From an uncultured Bacteroidota bacterium (GTDB lineage Bacteria > Bacteroidota > Bacteroidia > NS11-12g > UBA9320), in contig CAKZLB010000013.1 in NCBI GenBank assembly GCA_937124965.1, forward strand, positions 62,001 to 126,000: DNA of 64,000 bases. Reading direction: 5' to 3'. Positions 24,938 to 33,911 of this stretch are shown here, piece by piece (within the stretch, counting starts at the first letter, position 1; every line of letters begins with the position of its first letter). The notes beneath the pieces were generated by a model that saw only the letters and a list, made by a program, of their open reading frames with translations, searched no databases and was not told the DNA's origin. The position numbers and the translations under genes were made by a program.

Positions 24938-25173
24938 ATGTCAGAAAACACAATTTCAATCTTTGCAATGGGCGAAAGTTTTGCTCCAATGTAACAAAGC
25001 GTAAATTCGCCTGACCCGCGCAATGGGTTGTAGATACTTATATAAAATTGGCAAAAACGCCTTTTGGCAGTCGTCCAGTTCGCACTGTTGTGGGAATAAC
25101 TTGGGGCGTTGATGAAATTAATGAATTGACACAACCTATTCAAGACAGAGAGTTCTTAAAAAAATGCAGTTAG
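24938..25173 (+). pseudogene. Remnant of an SDR-family oxidoreductase (C-terminal end)
   Basis: No intact ORF covers this stretch, yet the frame ending at TAG 25171 reads PAQWVVDTYIKLAKTPFGSRP, then VRTVVGITWGVDEINELTQPIQ. This is the characteristic C-terminal end of a class of short-chain dehydrogenases (RP-x-RT-V-VG). A change to another frame near 25015 joins it to SPDP upstream, and that upstream frame holds a stop at about 24992. The catalytic part is missing. It lies 15 bases after the SnoaL-like genes in the same orientation, so a once-functional HxlR-SnoaL-SnoaL-SDR cluster has decayed. If the frameshift is a sequencing error, the gene would still lack its N-terminal half. Confidence 0.65.
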
Positions 25174-25228
25174 AAAATGTACTTGGTGGCGTTTCAGCAT
25201 AACCAATCCACTTTTAATTAATCAAATA

Positions 25229-25265
25229 AAATCACAAGGGTTTTGGCTTTTGTGATTTTTTTTAT
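25229..25265 (+). terminator. Rho-independent terminator
   Basis: AAATCACAA (25229-25237) and TTGTGATTT (25250-25258) form a 9-bp stem, followed by a T tract through 25263. It closes the SnoaL/SDR-remnant transcription unit. Confidence 0.75.
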
Positions 25266-25375
25266 TTCAACCATGTTAGTGATTAAAATGTTGATTTTTA
25301 GTCAAATCGGCTAGACCGGTAACGGTTTTGCGAAGTGCGAGTTTCTTATTGTGATGTTTATTGGTTTGCGTGAAT

Positions 25376-25405
25376 GTTACTTGGCCATTTGATCAGCCAA
25401 GTAAC
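25376..25405. repeat. Perfect 10-bp inverted repeat in a gene-free region
   Basis: GTTACTTGGC (25376-25385) and GCCAAGTAAC (25396-25405) are separated by 10 bases. There is no T tract, so it is not a simple terminator. The region 25266-25794 around it has no ORF with coding character and no other recognised element. The end of that stretch carries a CAATTCTCAATT segment like those beside the 5378 repeat. Confidence 0.6.
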
Positions 25406-25794
25406 GTAATCAGTTTTGGTAGTAGGATGTGAGCTTTGTATTTAGTCAGTGTTGGGCTTAGTTCTTTTTATGTGACATACTTTTTTGTAACTTTTTGAGC
25501 AAGAAGTCAGACCTAATATTGTAATTATGGCTATATATTTAATGAAGTTCATTGAATAGAGCGCAACTGTAAATATCGGTAAATCCAGTTATATAAAGTC
25601 CATGGTCCTAATTAGTGAATCGAACAAAGTCCATATTGCTGCTTTCAAAACCTTTAACACGTTTTAATTTGTAATCCTCTGCAAACGGCCGTTGTTTTCT
25701 TGTTATTTGTACTTGTAATGACATATTGACTTTTTTTAATTTCGGTCAACCTATATCAAGGATGTAAAAATACAAATTGTCAATTCTCAATTAC

Positions 25795-26607
25795 CTAATA
25801 CTGCTCTTCCTCATTTGGAAAGTCTTTGCTTTTAACATCAGCAATATAATTTTCTACAGCACCTTTAACGTCGTCATATAAATTCAAATAACGACGTAAA
25901 AATCGTGGATTAAACTCTTTGGTGAGACCAATCAAATCGTGCAAAACAAGCACTTGTCCGTCTACCCCGGCTCCAGCCCCTATGCCTATCACCGGTATAT
26001 TTAATGATTTTGTAACCTGAGTTGCTAATTTCGCTGGAATCTTTTCAAGTACTACTCCAAAACATCCTGCATCTTCTAACAATCGAGCATCTGCTCTTAA
26101 TTTATCCGCTTCGGCTTCTTCTTTTGCTCGAACGGAATATGTACCAAATTTAAAAATGCTTTGGGGAGTTAATCCTAAGTGGCCCATAACAGGTATTCCC
26201 GCAGACAAAATTCGTTTTACAGACTCCAAGACCTCTTCTCCTCCTTCAAGTTTTATTGCATGAGCACCGGATTCTTTCATGATTCGAATCGCACTGTTCA
26301 ACGCCTCTTTACTGTTTCCTTGATACGAGCCAAATGGTAAATCAACCACTACAAGCGCACGATCAATTGCACGAATAACGGATTGCGCATGATAAATCAT
26401 TTGGTCTAAGGTAATTGGTAAGGTAGACACATGTCCAGCCATTACATTACTCGCTGAATCGCCCACCAATACAACATCAATATTGGCGTCGTCAATAATC
26501 TTTGCAAAAGAAAAGTCATATGCCGTTAACATACTTATTTTCTCCCCACGTTGCTTCATTTCCAACAACGCGTGGGTGGTAACTTTTTTATAATCTGCTC
26601 CTGACAT
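25795..26607 (-). CDS. panB: 3-methyl-2-oxobutanoate hydroxymethyltransferase
   Basis: PanB transfers a hydroxymethyl group from methylenetetrahydrofolate to ketoisovalerate, the first committed step of pantothenate (coenzyme A) synthesis in the cytoplasm. The 270-residue length and motifs fit: [81 protein letters not shown] and [25 protein letters not shown]. The metal-binding aspartates lie in VGDS and VDLPF. It follows the 26613-27704 gene after a 5-base gap, so it may be co-transcribed with that secreted protein, which has no obvious link to the pathway. No panC or panD is present. Confidence 0.95.
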   Translation of the reverse strand: MSGADYKKVTTHALLEMKQRGEKISMLTAYDFSFAKIIDDANIDVVLVGDSASNVMAGHVSTLPITLDQMIYHAQSVIRAIDRALVVVDLPFGSYQGNSKEALNSAIRIMKESGAHAIKLEGGEEVLESVKRILSAGIPVMGHLGLTPQSIFKFGTYSVRAKEEAEADKLRADARLLEDAGCFGVVLEKIPAKLATQVTKSLNIPVIGIGAGAGVDGQVLVLHDLIGLTKEFNPRFLRRYLNLYDDVKGAVENYIADVKSKDFPNEEEQY

Positions 26608-26612
26608 ATTTG

Positions 26613-27704
26613 TTAATTTCCGCTCTCTAACGCTCTAATTTCTTCTTTTAATTTTTTATTCTCTTCCTTTAGTTGGTTGGTTTCTTCTTTTTGCTCAGAC
26701 AAGAGCTTTGTTAAATGCAATATAATATCTCCATTCGTTTGAGCTTCAATATCCTCTTTCATAGATTCTAGATATGCTAAACGTTTGTTCGCTTGATTCA
26801 GCTGATTTGTCTTAGAATCTAATTGCTGTTTTAACTCTGCGTTCTCCTTTTCCAATGACTTTGCAGCATTTGCCGAACTAGTATCCAACGACAAATTAGA
26901 CTTGCAGATAGTTATTTCTTGGTTTAATCGTTGAATCTCTTGGTTTTGCTTATCGATTTTGTCCCGAAACAACTTAACTAACTCCGTGTAAGTTTCATCC
27001 CCTCCAGAGTTTTCAGTCTCCCCTGTTTCGTCTATTTGTTTTTCAGATAGTTCAATCAGTCCATCTGTTTTTAGTATAAATGAATGCGCTTCAATAGAAC
27101 TTAAGGAGTTAGCAAAAAAACCAATTCTTCCTGTTTTGTAAGATGTTTCTATAAATGAACGCTGAAATTTCCCATTAAGGTAAACATCAAACACGTTCCC
27201 TTTTGTAACGATTCGAATCTTATTCTCACCTTTTTTACTCAGATTTTTTGACTTTATCCAGCCATTATTCTCATCCGAAAAAAGAGCATGAATAACACCT
27301 TTTTTCATAATTGAAACCCGAAACTGTTTATACCGATTTATTTCAAATAAAATTGCTCCATCCCCTGACCTTTGAGCTTTAAATATTAATCCCCCGCTAC
27401 TGAATTTATTTGAACTATTGTGTTCGAGTATAATTGTTGCCTCAATATCAAAATCCGCAATGGATGTCACATCATTAGTCAAGGCCACAGTAAAATAACT
27501 ATTTACTAATCGCTCGACACGATATTTATTGTCAGAAATAATCAATCGTTCCGTGCTGGTATTATTTTGTTCCCACCGATCTGTAGCATAACTAAAATCA
27601 TCAAATACAGCTATGTTGTCAAAATTTGATTCAACTCGCGGAGCATTTTGTCCGTTTGTAAATTTTGACAAGAATAACAGTATTATCAAGCTGAAATATT
27701 TCAT
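26613..27704 (-). CDS. Secreted LamG/concanavalin-like protein with C-terminal coiled coil
   Basis: This 363-residue protein has a signal peptide ([16 protein letters not shown]). A jelly-roll domain of the concanavalin/3-keto-disaccharide-hydrolase-like type follows (about 30-215), seen in [63 protein letters not shown] and [11 protein letters not shown] long coiled coil (about 235-363) with heptads such as [12 protein letters not shown] and [24 protein letters not shown] ends the protein. It probably acts in the periplasm or at the surface. Binding to sugars or peptides is possible, but no catalytic residue is evident. It is divergent from the lipoprotein at 27747, with a -7 element TAGCTTTG at 27725-27732 (minus strand). 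Confidence 0.75.
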   Translation of the reverse strand: MKYFSLIILLFLSKFTNGQNAPRVESNFDNIAVFDDFSYATDRWEQNNTSTERLIISDNKYRVERLVNSYFTVALTNDVTSIADFDIEATIILEHNSSNKFSSGGLIFKAQRSGDGAILFEINRYKQFRVSIMKKGVIHALFSDENNGWIKSKNLSKKGENKIRIVTKGNVFDVYLNGKFQRSFIETSYKTGRIGFFANSLSSIEAHSFILKTDGLIELSEKQIDETGETENSGGDETYTELVKLFRDKIDKQNQEIQRLNQEITICKSNLSLDTSSANAAKSLEKENAELKQQLDSKTNQLNQANKRLAYLESMKEDIEAQTNGDIILHLTKLLSEQKEETNQLKEENKKLKEEIRALESGN

Positions 27705-27746
27705 ATTTGCCCTTGGCTTTAGTGCAAAGCTAATTGAATTGATTTA

Positions 27747-28799
27747 ATGCGTATACACAATAAAAAACGTTTCATTCCAATATTATTTATCACTCTCCTA
27801 ACAACTAGCTTTTTAGGTTGTGATAATTCACTGGACGTAACTGCAGACTGGAAAGAAATTCCATTAATATATGGTTTGCTTAACCCATCTGCAGAGTATA
27901 ATTACATTCGTGTAAACCGAGCGTATTTAAATCAGGAAGGTGACGCCTTTAAATTTGCATCAGAATCTGACAGTATTCAATTCAAAGACCTAACTGTGAG
28001 CTTGGTTGAATTCAAAAATGGTGTTGAAGAAAATGCAATTACCATGAATAAGGTTATAGGAGATACAATTGGATTAGAAAAAGAAGATGGCAACTTCGCA
28101 AAATCACCGAATATTTTATACAGAACATCGTACCCAATTAAGCAGTCATTTTTAAGTACCATATATAGTTACGAATTGGTTGTGGTAAACAATCAAAGCG
28201 GTAAAGTCTATCGGTCACTTGCAAACATGGTAGGTGAGTCAGAAATATTCTCTCCAATTCGCGAATCAAATCAGGTGATAAATATCGACGACGATACCCT
28301 ACGCTTTTTGTACATTAACTACCGCGAAGGTCCTCAAGCAAAAATGTACGATTGTATAATGCGTTTCCGATATAAGGAATACGCCAAAGGATCGCCAAAT
28401 GAATTTGTAGTTGATAGTGTTGATTGGTTAATCTTTAAAAGCCGTGAAACCCTTACTCTGCGAGGATACAAAGAACAACAGACAAATATCAAAAGTTATC
28501 TATTCTACGATTTTTTACGCACTTCAATTGGTGAAAATTCAGATGTGGAAAGAGTACCTCTAGACATGGGATTTTACCTTTACGGCTCTGGAGAAGACTT
28601 ATTCACGTATGTTGAAGTAAATAAACCAAGTATTGGAATTGTTCAGAAAAAACCTGAATTCACAAATATCTCTGATGGTTTAGGAATCTTTTCATCCTTG
28701 AACATAAAAGCGTTCAATCACGTCACCATATCTGACCCAATGATGAACACGCTAATTTCTTCAGAAAGAGTGGCTGGATTAAACTTTGTCAGACCATAG
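27747..28799 (+). CDS. Bacteroidota lipoprotein of unknown function (DUF4249-like)
   Basis: This 350-residue protein has a lipoprotein signal ending FLGCDNS. The mature protein is beta-rich. It begins TADWKEIPLIYGLLNPSAEYNYIRVNRAYL, a segment resembling the N-terminal Ig-like part of the DUF4249 lipoproteins that often sit near TonB-dependent receptors. No receptor is adjacent here. It is probably anchored in the outer membrane facing the periplasm or the surface. I recognise no enzymatic motif. It diverges from the secreted coiled-coil gene with only 42 bases between the two start codons. The family assignment is tentative. Confidence 0.6.
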   Translation: MRIHNKKRFIPILFITLLTTSFLGCDNSLDVTADWKEIPLIYGLLNPSAEYNYIRVNRAYLNQEGDAFKFASESDSIQFKDLTVSLVEFKNGVEENAITMNKVIGDTIGLEKEDGNFAKSPNILYRTSYPIKQSFLSTIYSYELVVVNNQSGKVYRSLANMVGESEIFSPIRESNQVINIDDDTLRFLYINYREGPQAKMYDCIMRFRYKEYAKGSPNEFVVDSVDWLIFKSRETLTLRGYKEQQTNIKSYLFYDFLRTSIGENSDVERVPLDMGFYLYGSGEDLFTYVEVNKPSIGIVQKKPEFTNISDGLGIFSSLNIKAFNHVTISDPMMNTLISSERVAGLNFVRP

Positions 28800-28966
28800 T
28801 GACTAATTGTCACATTTTCATAAACCACGACGAATTTACATACAAATCTAATTATCAAATAGTTACGCCTCCTTTAATTATTAATCCTATTAAATCGTGA
28901 CGGTAACTGCTCAAGTATTTGTCTTGGCACTTCTATTGCTCATTAACTTGTAAAAACAGCTAAAAT

Positions 28967-30889
28967 ATGAGCAAAGTAATAGGAATAGATTTAGGAACCA
29001 CCAACTCGTGTGTTGCGGTGATGGAAGGTAACGAACCTGTTGTTATTCCTAACAGTGAAGGGCGAAGAACAACGCCATCTATTGTTGGATTTTTGGACAA
29101 TGGAAATGGAGAACGAAAAGTAGGTGATCCAGCCAAAAGACAGGCAATTACTAACCCTGGAAACACAGTAATGTCGATTAAACGATTTATGGGTTCACGA
29201 TATTCAGATATCGCAAGTGAGCTTAATAAAGTATCGTATAAAGTGGTTAAAGGAGACAACGACACTCCAAGAGTAGAAATTGGAGATAGAAAGTACACTC
29301 CACAAGAAATTTCAGCAATCGTACTTCAAAAAATGAAGAAAACAGCTGAAGATTATTTAGGAACAGAAGTATCAAGAGCGGTAATTACTGTTCCTGCATA
29401 CTTCAATGATTCACAGCGTCAAGCAACCAAAGAAGCTGGAGAAATTGCAGGTTTAAAAGTTGAAAGAATTGTCAACGAGCCAACAGCAGCAGCTTTAGCA
29501 TACGGTTTAGATAAGCGAGACAAGGATATGACCATTGCGGTTTATGACCTTGGAGGTGGAACATTTGACATCTCTATCTTAGAATTAGGAGACGGAGTTT
29601 TCGAAGTAAAATCAACAAACGGTGATACACACTTAGGTGGTGATGATTTTGACCAAGTAATAATCGATTGGTTAGCGGAAGAGTTTTTAAGCGATGAAAA
29701 CATTGACTTAAGAAAAGATCCGATGGCGCTTCAACGTTTAAAGGAAGCAGCAGAAAAAGCTAAAATTGAATTATCAAGTAGCACAGAAACTGAAATCAAC
29801 TTGCCGTATATCATGCCAGTAGATGGTGTACCAAAGCACTTGGTTCGTAAATTATCTCGATCAAAATTCGAGCAATTGGCAGATTCGTTAATCCGAAGAA
29901 GTTTAGAACCTTGCAAACAAGCAATTAAAGATTCAGGATTGAGCGCAAGCGAAATCGACGAAGTAATCTTAGTAGGAGGATCAACACGTATCCCAAGAAT
30001 TCAAGAAGAAGTTGAAAAGTTCTTTGGCAAAAAACCTTCTAAAGGTGTTAACCCGGATGAGGTTGTGGCTATCGGTGCTGCAATTCAAGGTGGTGTTCTT
30101 ACTGGAGAAGTGAAAGACGTTTTACTATTAGACGTTACTCCATTATCTTTAGGTATTGAAACCATGGGAGGCGTAATGACTCGATTGATCGATTCGAACA
30201 CGACCATTCCAACGAAAAAATCAGAAGTATTTTCAACGGCTTCAGACAATCAACCTTCAGTAGAAATTCACGTTTTACAAGGTGAGAGATCAATGGCTAC
30301 CGACAATAAAACAATTGGAAGGTTCCATTTATCCGATTTACCACCAGCACCACGGGGTGTACCTAAAATTGAAGTAACTTTTGACATTGATGCAAACGGT
30401 ATCTTAAATGTAAGTGCTAAAGATCAAGGTACTGGTAAGGAACAAAAAATTCGAATTGAAGCATCAAGTGGATTAAGCGATGCCGAAATAGAACGAATGA
30501 AAAAAGAGGCTGAAGCAAATGCGGAATCTGACAAGGCAGCGAAAGAGGCGATTGAAAAAGTCAATCAAGCTGACACGCTAGTATTTACGACAGAAAAGCA
30601 GTTAAAGGAATATGGAGACAAAATTCCTGAAGACAAACGCAAAGCAATTGAAGAAGCTAAAGAAGCATTAAAAACTGCTGTAGGTTCTAAAGACAATGCA
30701 GGAATAGATAGCAACATGGAAGCGCTTAATAAAGCGTGGGAAGCTGCTTCTCAGGATCTTTACAATGCACAACAAGCAGAAGGCGGAAATAATGCAGACC
30801 AAAATGGCGGAGACGCTGGTGCGGGAGATGCGAACGCTGGAAATGAAACTGACAACGTTGAAGACGTTGACTTCGAAGAAGTGAAGTAA
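28967..30889 (+). CDS. dnaK: Chaperone protein DnaK (Hsp70)
   Basis: This 640-residue Hsp70 is of normal length. The ATPase part has phosphate-1 [18 protein letters not shown], the connect region [22 protein letters not shown], phosphate-2 [13 protein letters not shown] and the adenosine motif [16 protein letters not shown]. The linker [10 protein letters not shown] precedes the substrate domain; the helical lid and the acidic end [11 protein letters not shown] follow. It folds and rescues proteins in the cytoplasm together with DnaJ and GrpE, neither of which is adjacent. It is a lone gene with its own terminator at 30908. A 167-base leader separates it from the previous gene; no CIRCE repeat or clear TAnnTTTG is seen there. 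Confidence 0.98.
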   Translation: MSKVIGIDLGTTNSCVAVMEGNEPVVIPNSEGRRTTPSIVGFLDNGNGERKVGDPAKRQAITNPGNTVMSIKRFMGSRYSDIASELNKVSYKVVKGDNDTPRVEIGDRKYTPQEISAIVLQKMKKTAEDYLGTEVSRAVITVPAYFNDSQRQATKEAGEIAGLKVERIVNEPTAAALAYGLDKRDKDMTIAVYDLGGGTFDISILELGDGVFEVKSTNGDTHLGGDDFDQVIIDWLAEEFLSDENIDLRKDPMALQRLKEAAEKAKIELSSSTETEINLPYIMPVDGVPKHLVRKLSRSKFEQLADSLIRRSLEPCKQAIKDSGLSASEIDEVILVGGSTRIPRIQEEVEKFFGKKPSKGVNPDEVVAIGAAIQGGVLTGEVKDVLLLDVTPLSLGIETMGGVMTRLIDSNTTIPTKKSEVFSTASDNQPSVEIHVLQGERSMATDNKTIGRFHLSDLPPAPRGVPKIEVTFDIDANGILNVSAKDQGTGKEQKIRIEASSGLSDAEIERMKKEAEANAESDKAAKEAIEKVNQADTLVFTTEKQLKEYGDKIPEDKRKAIEEAKEALKTAVGSKDNAGIDSNMEALNKAWEAASQDLYNAQQAEGGNNADQNGGDAGAGDANAGNETDNVEDVDFEEVK

Positions 30890-30907
30890 TAAGTTATTTT
30901 AGATATC

Positions 30908-30940
30908 AAAGGGCAACTAGATTTTAGTTGCCCTTTTTTT
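30908..30940 (+). terminator. dnaK terminator
   Basis: GGGCAACTA (30911-30919) pairs with TAGTTGCCC (30925-30933) and is followed by seven T, 19 bases after the dnaK stop codon. This is a strong intrinsic terminator. Confidence 0.92.
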
Positions 30941-30944
30941 ATGC

Positions 30945-30978
30945 AAATAAAAACCCCATTGATTGACTCAACGGGGTT
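30945..30978 (-). terminator. Terminator of the MscS-type channel gene
   Basis: On the minus strand AACCCC-TTGA (30978-30968) pairs with TCAA-GGGGTT (30962-30952), with one mismatch between the two blocks, and leads into TTTTTATTTG. It lies back to back with the dnaK terminator, so this short gap isolates the two convergent genes. Confidence 0.8.
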
Positions 30979-30997
30979 GCTAAATTAAGAATATCTT

Positions 30998-31804
30998 TTA
31001 TCCTTCTTTATGGATTTCAACTTGATGTGGGTAAGGAATTTCGATTCCAGCAGCATCTAGTGCCTCTTTACAGTTTTCCAATGTCCCAAAATATACATCC
31101 CAATAGTCTTCAACAGTTGCCCATGGTCGAACTGCAAAATTTACCGAACTATCAGCAAGCTCTTTTACATTCACAGTTGGTGCTGGATCTTTAAGCACTT
31201 TGGGATCTGCAAGCATCGTATCTAAAAGTACCTTCTTCGCCTGTTTAATATCTTCATCATAACCAACACCAATAGTTAAATCGATACGCAGTTTTCCTTC
31301 TGCAGAAATATTCATGATATTACCATTTGATAAAGCTCCATTCGGAATGATTACTCTTCTATTTTCAGGTGTTGTTAGAACAGTGGTGAAAATTTGAATT
31401 TCCTGAACTGTACCTAATTCTCCTTGGGCGTTAATAATATCCCCAACTTTAAATGGCTTAAAAAAGATAATTAACGCGCCACCAGCAAAATTTGAAAGTG
31501 AACCTTGCAATGCAAGACCTATAGCTAAACCTGCTGCACCAATAATCGCAGCAAATGATGTAGTCTCAATTCCTAATTTCCCAGCTACGGTAACAAATAA
31601 TAAGATTTTAAGCGTCCAACTTATAAGGCTCGCTAAAAACTTTAAAAGAGATTCATCAATCCCCCTTTTACCCATTAACTTTTTTGTTAAACCTGTAACA
31701 AATCGAATTGCTAGTAGTCCTATAATTAAAATTGCTAAAGCAGCAATCACCTTAGGGCTAAAATCAATAACGACTGTTTTGATCTTTTGTAAGTACTCTT
31801 CCAT
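30998..31804 (-). CDS. mscS: Small-conductance mechanosensitive channel (MscS family)
   Basis: This 268-residue protein has three membrane helices. The last is the glycine/alanine-rich pore helix of MscS (FAAIIGAAGLAIGLALQGSLSNFAGGALIIFF), followed by the beta domain (PFKVGDIINAQGELGTVQEI, IIPNGALSNGNIMN) and a carboxy-terminal alpha/beta domain. Its length matches the smallest MscS type (E. coli MscS has 286 residues). It opens under membrane tension to protect from osmotic downshock. It has its own terminator; the upstream sirtuin gene, 57 bases away in the same direction, could share its transcript. Confidence 0.95.
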   Translation of the reverse strand: MEEYLQKIKTVVIDFSPKVIAALAILIIGLLAIRFVTGLTKKLMGKRGIDESLLKFLASLISWTLKILLFVTVAGKLGIETTSFAAIIGAAGLAIGLALQGSLSNFAGGALIIFFKPFKVGDIINAQGELGTVQEIQIFTTVLTTPENRRVIIPNGALSNGNIMNISAEGKLRIDLTIGVGYDEDIKQAKKVLLDTMLADPKVLKDPAPTVNVKELADSSVNFAVRPWATVEDYWDVYFGTLENCKEALDAAGIEIPYPHQVEIHKEG

Positions 31805-31861
31805 TTTTGTGTTTTTGACAAATATATCTTCTTTACCACGTTCCCAACGAAGAATCAGCTG

Positions 31862-32545
31862 CTACATTTTTAACAAAATATCCTTTAGTTCTTGCAAACC
31901 GCTTGTTGCTGGTTTAACAATGTGAGTAACCTTCCGCGCAACGGCGATCATTGGGTTAGGGTCTACAACGTAAATAGGGCAGTCTTTGGGTGCATACCGA
32001 ATCAACCCAGCGGCAGGATATACTTCTAAGCTTGTTCCAACAACTACTAAAATATCCGCAGTAAACACTTGTTCTGCCGCCTTTTCTATTAATGGTACAT
32101 CTTCCCCAAACCAAACAATATGTGGCCGAAGCTGACTCCCAAGCTCACAGGTTTCTCCGAACTCAATACGCGATTTAGTCATGCTGTAAATCAAATTTTC
32201 GTTTTTTGAGCTCCTGGACTTTAGTATTTCTCCGTGTAAATGCAGCACTTTTGAACTGTTTGCTCGTTCATGTAAGTCGTCAATATTTTGCGTAATAATA
32301 TGAACATCAAAATACTGCTCTAACTCAGCAAGTATAGTGTGGGCTTGGTTTGGAAAAACGTTTAATACATTCTCCCTCCGTTTATTGTAAAATTCTAAGA
32401 CTAACTCTGGATTATTCGCCCAACCTTGAGGACTTGCTACCTCCATGATGTCATGTCCCTCCCAGAGTCCTCCTGCACCTCTAAAGGTTTGAATACCACT
32501 TTCAGCACTTATTCCCGCTCCGCTTAAAACAACTAATTTCTTCAC
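31862..32545 (-). CDS. cobB: Sirtuin, NAD-dependent protein deacylase (CobB type)
   Basis: The protein has 227 residues from the GTG at 32545. A longer frame to 32569 would begin inside the promoter and in the divergent gene. Rossmann motifs GAGISAESGIQTFRG and TQNIDDLHERA are clear, with the catalytic His in LHLHGE and PHIVWFGEDVP, VVGTSLEVYPA after it. FYNKRREN contains the YxxR pair associated with desuccinylase-type class III sirtuins. The zinc ribbon lacks its usual four cysteines (only one is left, near ETCELG), which I recall as normal for the Bacteroidota branch. It removes acyl groups from lysines using NAD and so could tune metabolic enzymes. Confidence 0.92.
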   Translation of the reverse strand: MKKLVVLSGAGISAESGIQTFRGAGGLWEGHDIMEVASPQGWANNPELVLEFYNKRRENVLNVFPNQAHTILAELEQYFDVHIITQNIDDLHERANSSKVLHLHGEILKSRSSKNENLIYSMTKSRIEFGETCELGSQLRPHIVWFGEDVPLIEKAAEQVFTADILVVVGTSLEVYPAAGLIRYAPKDCPIYVVDPNPMIAVARKVTHIVKPATSGLQELKDILLKM

Positions 32546-32549
32546 AAAA

Positions 32550-32563
32550 CAAATATACTTTTG
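32550..32563. promoter_or_regulatory. Back-to-back overlapping -7 elements
   Basis: On the plus strand TACTTTTG (32556-32563) stands 4 bases before the MATE start codon. On the minus strand TATATTTG (32557-32550) stands 4 bases before the sirtuin GTG. The two elements overlap by two bases. No TTG lies at the usual distance on the plus side. Both transcripts would have almost no leader. Confidence 0.6.
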
Positions 32564-32567
32564 CGCC

Positions 32568-33911
32568 ATGCTAAAAAACAGCTATTACAACCCAAAAATA
32601 ATTGGGTCACTTATTAAACTAGGTGCGCCAGTAGTAGCTGGAAATGTTGGTCTAGTTCTTATGGGCCTTGCAGATAATGCAATGGTTGGCTCTTTAGGAT
32701 ATGTACCTTTGGCAGCTGCAGGAATATCCAACACTGTTTTTTTTATTGCTACCATATTTGGTATTGGTGTGTTGATGGTGTTTTCAGCGAGCATTGCGGC
32801 AGAGCAAACAAAAAAGAAAGCTGAGACAGAATCTATTATTAATGCGTCTCTATTTATAAACATACTTGTTTCAGTTTTTACGTTTATTGTTTTGCTTTTG
32901 ATAGTGCACTACTTCTCCATATTCAAACAAACCTCAGCTATCGAAGCGGAAGCAATTCCTTATTTAAAAATAGTAACATGGAGTTCGATACCGATGTTTC
33001 TCTACCTTTCGTTTAAGTCAGTTGCCGATGGCCACAACCTAACAAGAGCAGCAATGATAGCTACTTTGTTAGCCTTAATTCTGAATGTTTTTCTAAACTG
33101 GATACTGATTTTTGGGAACTTAGGGTTTAATAAGTATGGGTTGTTAGGTGCGGGATATGCGACGTTAATAAGCCGATCGTTTATGGCAATATTTCTTATG
33201 TTGTATTGCATTTATCATAAAAAGATTGTTTTCTATTGGCGCACTTTCAAAGTAAAGATTCAAAAAGTCCATGTAAAACGGTTATTAGCTGTAGGCATTC
33301 CAAGTGGAGGTCAGTTTTTCTTTGAAATTTCCGCTTTTGCAGGGGCCGCAATTATAAGTGGATGGATTGGTGAAAAGGAACTTGCAGCTCATACGGTCGC
33401 AATCCAATTGGCAGCTCTAACATATATGTTTGCAAGCGGGATAAGCATTGCGGGAATGATTAAGGTTGGTGAAACTTGGGAACAAAAGAAGTATCAAAAG
33501 ACATTGGACATAGGTAGAAATACTACACTTTTAATCGCAGCATTTATGTTCATTGCAGCTATTTTATTTGTTGTATTTCGATACAAACTAGTAGGTTACT
33601 TTACAGACGACTTAACGGTAATCGAAATCGCCGCAAACCTTATGATAATTGCTGCATTCTTTCAGTTTTTTGATGGTTTACAAGCTGGAAGTTTAGGGTT
33701 GTTAAGGGGTATGAATGATACAAAGATCCCTTCGTATATAACCTTGTTTGCATATTGGATACTTGCGTTACCTTTAGCATACCTACTTGGGATGCATACT
33801 TCGCTCAAAATGACTGGAGTGTGGTTTGGGTTAACACTTGCTCTTGTCGTGGCTTCCTTATTTTTGTACCATCGCTTTTTAAAATTATCAAAACGAAAAA
33901 TACCGCATTGA
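32568..33911 (+). CDS. MATE family multidrug/cation antiporter
   Basis: This 447-residue protein has twelve predicted membrane helices in two homologous halves and the MATE pattern (GAPVVAGNVGLVLMGLADNAMVGSLGYVPLAAAGISNTVFF, then AVGIPSGGQFFFEISAFAGAAIISGWIGEKELAAHTVAIQLAAL in the second half, the repeat of the first). It probably exports cationic drugs or dyes in exchange for Na+ or H+ across the inner membrane. The start codon lies 4 bases after a -7 element shared back to back with the sirtuin gene. The stop overlaps the TTG start of the next gene (ATTGA), so they are probably translated together. Confidence 0.92.
   Translation: MLKNSYYNPKIIGSLIKLGAPVVAGNVGLVLMGLADNAMVGSLGYVPLAAAGISNTVFFIATIFGIGVLMVFSASIAAEQTKKKAETESIINASLFINILVSVFTFIVLLLIVHYFSIFKQTSAIEAEAIPYLKIVTWSSIPMFLYLSFKSVADGHNLTRAAMIATLLALILNVFLNWILIFGNLGFNKYGLLGAGYATLISRSFMAIFLMLYCIYHKKIVFYWRTFKVKIQKVHVKRLLAVGIPSGGQFFFEISAFAGAAIISGWIGEKELAAHTVAIQLAALTYMFASGISIAGMIKVGETWEQKKYQKTLDIGRNTTLLIAAFMFIAAILFVVFRYKLVGYFTDDLTVIEIAANLMIIAAFFQFFDGLQAGSLGLLRGMNDTKIPSYITLFAYWILALPLAYLLGMHTSLKMTGVWFGLTLALVVASLFLYHRFLKLSKRKIPH

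Noticed and set aside
24919-25143. Minus-strand frame of 74 codons over the SDR remnant
   Set aside because: The plus strand holds a recognisable SDR C-terminal sequence in the same place, so this frame is a shadow.
33755-33907. N-terminal extension of the barrel protein at 33908
   Set aside because: These 51 codons lie inside the MATE gene in another frame and precede a good signal peptide that begins at TTG 33908.
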